From Strongyloides papillosus (lineage: Eukaryota; Nematoda; Chromadorea; Rhabditida; Strongyloididae): a stretch of DNA of 64,000 bases. The position numbers and the translations under genes were made by a program. Shown here piece by piece: positions 60,971 to 64,000 of the stretch; position 1 is the stretch's first letter, and each line of letters begins with the position of its first letter. The stretch spans positions 372,001-436,000 of the forward strand of contig SRSI01000074.1 in assembly GCA_005656395.1 (NCBI GenBank), given 5' to 3'. Below the pieces are notes generated by a model, which saw only the letters and a list, made by a program, of their open reading frames with translations, made no database searches and was not told the origin of the DNA.

Positions 60971-61600
60971 ACACTCACGGAAAAAGATAAAAATAAATTT
61001 TTATTATTATATTATCGCTTTCAATTAAATTATATTTGTAGAAAATTATTATTTTTAATTATTTGAACTTTATTTTCTTTTGCTAGAAATTAAAGTACTT
61101 TCTTTGTAGATACTTGTAATACTAAGGAACGATAAATCAAGTAGAAGTACACTTTTTTGATGAAAAAAGCTTTTATTATTTAATATACAATGATATCTTT
61201 CTGTTGTTTTTGAAAGAAGAATACATCCAAAGATAAAATAGACTTTAAAATGGTTGTCAAATAATTTCCAATAGTATATAAAATTAAAAAATAACTTTGA
61301 TTTTACAATTTTAACAAATTTTTTCATATGATAATTTATGTTTTTTAAAACCCTGATATTGCTTTTATGACACCACCAAATTAACAATCACAAAATGGCA
61401 TTAATGAAACATTAATTTTATATCGAGGAATAATTCTTTTTGTGGTATTTTTTTTAATATGCAAATTTCATTAATAATTTATTATTATATTACTAAATAT
61501 TAATTATATAGTACTGTTTTATTGATCGTTTATGATAAGGTTATGTTATAATATTGAAATTACAATAAATTAAATATTACTCTGTTAAAAATAAAATGTA
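60971..61600 (+). repeat. Long repeat copy R2
   Basis: Diverged duplicate of R1 (54451-55234) in the same orientation, bracketing the UGT cluster. Lacks part of the R1 start (ATTATCGCTTTCAATT directly follows TTATTATTATA) and the ~150-bp block of R1. It ends a few bases before the transposase fragment at 61621. Confidence 0.75.
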
Positions 61601-61620
61601 TTTGGCTAAAATTTAGAGGT

Positions 61621-62169
61621 TTATGCATCCCGTTTTTCCACTGGCACCGCGAATACACGTCTATCCTCTGTTTTCTCAACACCACCAATTACCCAGACTC
61701 CCTCTACCCGATGACCTCGGTTGTGCTTCCGCTTTCCCGTTTTTGTCTCGTCAATCTCCACAACTATGCCTTCGCCTCCAATTACACAATGTTCCTCATC
61801 TAAGGCATCCGACACCAGTTGACGGAGGTATACGAGATATGAGGCCACGATCGCACTACTTACTTCACACTGATTTATGATACTAGCTACTGAACTTCTC
61901 AGCAACCACATGTGAGCTAAGTGTAAAGTCTTACCAAGAGGAAGACACTGGTTGGCAAAGAATGTTCCTTTTCTTACAGAAAATCCCTTACGGCAACTCT
62001 TCTTACGGCATCTGAACATAAGCTTGGCCTTGATTAGTACAGTTGGGCCTCCACAAGCTTCGCAGTCCTTTTCTTTTGGCAATATTCCCTCATTTCGAAG
62101 GTACCTGAGAGCTGCGTCTTCATCGAAAAAGAATTGACCAAGGTTTCTTATTGATGGAAAAGATTGCAT
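61621..62169 (-). mobile_element. ISXO2/Merlin-type transposase fragment
   Basis: One open frame of 182 codons starts MQSFPSIRNLGQFFFDEDAA. It carries a zinc ribbon (CEACGG...FRCRKKSCRKGF) followed by the start of the DDE transposase domain (EGIVVEIDETKTGKRKHNRG, RVEGVWVIGGVEKTEDRRVF). These are hallmarks of the ISXO2-like (IS1595/Merlin) family. The frame ends VPVEKRDA, before the second and third catalytic acidic residues, so it cannot be a complete transposase. Base use is very unlike the surroundings: 62041-62100 counts 28 G+C in 60, against roughly a fifth to a quarter nearby. No terminal inverted repeats or target duplication were found. Recent arrival by transfer or from a G+C-richer element is likely; a host-domesticated exon is the alternative. 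Confidence 0.85.
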
Positions 62170-62645
62170 TCTTGAAAACTGTTTGTGAGATTTGATTAGT
62201 AAATTTGAAAATACTCAACTTTCTTTAAAAAATTCGAGCCTTTTCTTTCAAAAAAATTCTAATGTTTTAACAAAAATATTAAAATTTGTTAATAATTATT
62301 CAGATTTCAACTACCATTTTGTACGATCATTTTGAAGAAATTACTTTATTTTCATTTTTTTGATGAGCTAGAGCATTGCATTCATAATAAATGCAGTGGC
62401 ATCATTAGTTACAGCATATAGGAATTAGAAAAATTCCACGAAATTTATTTTATTAACACAATTTTTTTAGTTTAAAAAAAATTTTTGGAAATTTTTGAAA
62501 ATTTTAAAATTTTAAAATTGCTTAAAATACTTTATTTTTATTTTAAATATTATTTTTACTACATAAAATGTTTATTTTACAAAAATTAAAGGTTTTACAT
62601 CATATATATATAAGGTGTCACCGACTCTAAAAGAAATCCAGGTAT
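62170..62645. other. AT-rich spacer upstream of the transposase fragment
   Basis: Holds runs of (A)n/(T)n (62461-62520) and a short palindromic patch GCATTCATAATAAATGC (62377-62393 region). Inspected for transposon ends without success. Confidence 0.45.
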
Positions 62646-62948
62646 TTAATTAGTCTTCCTCACAACTTCAACACTAAAATTTTTCATTTCAATGACATTT
62701 GTGCCAGGTTTATCCAATGCGATATTGAAGATATCACAAAAGACAGCAGATCGGCTAGTGAGGACTACTTTATGACACTTAATTTCTATGTCTCCCACTC
62801 TTATAATGCAGTCACTGAATTCTGCTACATCAACTTTATCACCATGGCCCAATAAAGATGCTGATTGGAACTGTGAAGATGAATAATTAATTTTATTAGA
62901 TCTCTTCACAGTTTTACTTGATTCATCATTTCTTAGTATTACAAGTAT
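62646..62948 (-). CDS. BTB-domain exon (N-terminal half of BTB), incomplete gene
   Basis: A CTTTGTAG acceptor at about 62949 opens an exon reading ILVILRNDESSKTVKRSNKI, then FSDCIIRVGDIEIKCHKVVL, SRSAVFCDIFNIALD and NVIEMKNFSVEVVRKTN-stop. This is the first half of a BTB/POZ domain (D-x-x-I/V ... HKxVLxxRSxVF). The domain stops where the YTGxI/V region should follow; the missing half resembles the fragment at 55495-55850. Upstream (63176-62960) an open stretch (IDFTLHPRKRMKINFNY, MKVTPSQSFKYLSL) may be a preceding exon, as in MATH-BTB proteins. Probably a broken or rearranged gene. Confidence 0.55.
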   Translation of the reverse strand: MLVILRNDESSKTVKRSNKINYSSSQFQSASLLGHGDKVDVAEFSDCIIRVGDIEIKCHKVVLTSRSAVFCDIFNIALDKPGTNVIEMKNFSVEVVRKTN

Positions 62949-63150
62949 CTACAAAGAAAGTACTTTAATTTCAAACAAATAAAAATAAAGTGTAAATAAT
63001 TTAAAGAATATTTGCTGCAAATATAATTTAATTGAAAGTGATAAGTATTTGAATGACTGAGATGGCGTTACTTTCATAATGGCAGGTAAAGTGATAACAC
63101 AATAATTAAAATTTATTTTCATCCTTTTCCGTGGGTGTAAAGTAAAATCA
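62915..63150 (-). repeat. Repeat copy R3 (inverted relative to R1/R2)
   Basis: The reverse complement of this segment aligns with the first ~270 bp of R1, including GGAAAAAGATGAAAATAAAT-type start, TTCAATTAAATTATATTTG and the GATACTTGTAATACT exon start. Here it spans the intron and exon border of the BTB gene. R1 and R2 are therefore decayed copies of the 5' part of this gene family. Confidence 0.7.
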
Positions 63151-63364
63151 ATTAAAAAGGTATATTGATATAACAAAAATTTATGTTTTCGGATCGATTA
63201 TTTAAATTATTTCCCTCATCTTCTTCAGTACTTAAAAAGATAACTTCAAAAGCAGTAATAAAATAATTTCTGTATTTTTATGTCTATGAAAAAATAAAAA
63301 CGTTTAAATAACACTAAATATATAATAACTCTCCCTAATCACAAATAAAAACAGAAATTTAAAA
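63151..63364. other. Short AT-rich spacer
   Basis: Between the BTB-like gene upstream segment and the 3' end of the RAP-domain-like gene. No feature supported. Confidence 0.5.
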
Positions 63365-63988
63365 TCACAGTTTTAAATGTTTCTCGATCTCTCTTTTTAC
63401 ATAATTGATATTATCAAGTGCTGTGCTGTTTTTATCAAATTCATGTTCATAGATTTTTACAACATCAAATCCTAATTTGTTTAATAACCTAATTTTTAAT
63501 GCCACTGTTCCATTTTCTCTAACACATGCGCCGGTATCAACATCCTTCATCATATGCTTATTTGAAATATAAACAATACCAATTTTTGTACCATCACTTT
63601 TGATAAATTGATCCCAATTTATAACCCTATCACTTTTACTATTGACAGTTGGGCTGATAATATTATTTACTAAGATTCCATTTTCCAATATTCTAGGACC
63701 GCTTAATTTTTTTTCGCTTCCTACAATTCGCTTTACTGCTATATCTGCTGTTGAAACAAAATTTTGAGCTCTTTTATCATAAAGCATACTGCTAGTTCTT
63801 TCAACTATATTTTTATCGTTATCCATATATTTATTCAATGGAAACACTGGTAACTTATAGTCATCTAGTTCAGTTCTAGCAGCACAATCAATTTGAGCAA
63901 CTAAATTTAACAGATGAAACTTTGCCGAATCAATCTTATTTTTAAGTAGATCAACGACAAATTCTTCCCTTAAAACACTCTCTGCCAT
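63365..63988 (-). CDS. RAP-domain-like protein, C-terminal part (runs off window edge)
   Basis: 207 codons, ending EIEKHLKL-TGA at 63365. The last ~70 residues (TKIGIVYISNKHMMKDVDTG, VALKIRLLNKLGFDVVKIYE, NINYVKREIEKHL) resemble the RAP domain: a nuclease-like fold found at the C-terminus of FASTK and other mitochondrial RNA-processing proteins (xGxxxxKxRLLxxxGFxVVxI...W/F...YxxxxL). The preceding part (AESVLREEFVVDLLKNKIDS) is helical and not recognised. An ATG at 63988 is the first visible start, but only 12 bases lie beyond it and that frame is still open (LTPR), so more exons may lie outside. Mitochondrial RNA metabolism is an inference. Confidence 0.55.
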   Translation of the reverse strand: MAESVLREEFVVDLLKNKIDSAKFHLLNLVAQIDCAARTELDDYKLPVFPLNKYMDNDKNIVERTSSMLYDKRAQNFVSTADIAVKRIVGSEKKLSGPRILENGILVNNIISPTVNSKSDRVINWDQFIKSDGTKIGIVYISNKHMMKDVDTGACVRENGTVALKIRLLNKLGFDVVKIYEHEFDKNSTALDNINYVKREIEKHLKL

Positions 63989-64000
63989 TCTGGGAGTTAA

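Noticed and set aside
61623..62137. Plus-strand open frames opposite the transposase fragment
   Set aside because: Antisense shadows; the minus strand carries the zinc ribbon and transposase motifs.

Overview
The window looks like nuclear DNA from a nematode with a very AT-rich genome, most like the Strongyloides/Parastrongyloides group (inference). The supporting signs are very A+T-rich spacers, short introns (many 40-50 nt) with GT...TTTTCAG or TTTTTAG borders, a syntaxin close to C. elegans UNC-64, and several nematode family types (GLD-2-like nucleotidyltransferase, divergent globin, divergent ligand-gated channel, UGT cluster). Almost every gene is spliced, so the models below were assembled by eye from adjoining open frames and splice signals.

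Layout. 0-9.2 kb: HINT-type nucleotide hydrolase (+), a small Cys-rich single-pass membrane protein (-), a stretch of decayed coding sequence (-), an unrecognised 237-aa protein (+), an EGF-domain membrane protein with a PY-motif tail (+), and an SLC25A42-like mitochondrial CoA carrier (-). 9.2-17.5 kb: gene desert. 17.5-21.7 kb: a globin without the usual haem ligands, a small secreted dynein-light-chain-like protein, and syntaxin-1/unc-64 (-) with two alternative last exons. 21.7-27 kb: desert. 27-36.6 kb: GLD-2-like poly(A) polymerase (-), a WDR81-type BEACH/WD40 protein (+), and an F-box protein with a frameshift (-). 36.6-41.8 kb: desert. 41.8-48.8 kb: alpha-tubulin (-), a large protein with a nucleoside-phosphorylase-like domain (-), and a tiny MOCS2A/MoaD gene (+). 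48.9-53.9 kb: a catalytically dead mucin-stalked M1 peptidase homologue (-) and a Cys-loop receptor extracellular domain (-) that appears to stop before its membrane segments. 54.4-63.2 kb: accessory region with one intact UDP-glycosyltransferase, two UGT pseudogenes, diverged repeats, BTB fragments and a G+C-rich truncated ISXO2/Merlin-type transposase. The right edge holds the C-terminus of a RAP-domain-like protein.

Neighbours do not form an obvious pathway or operon; this is ordinary eukaryotic gene order. Three otherwise good genes (F-box, M1 homologue, Cys-loop receptor) each carry single-base frame breaks in or beside homopolymer runs. These could be real lesions or assembly errors, and I keep them apart from the UGT pseudogenes, which carry many lesions. 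No tRNA, rRNA, CRISPR, phage or plasmid feature was recognised.
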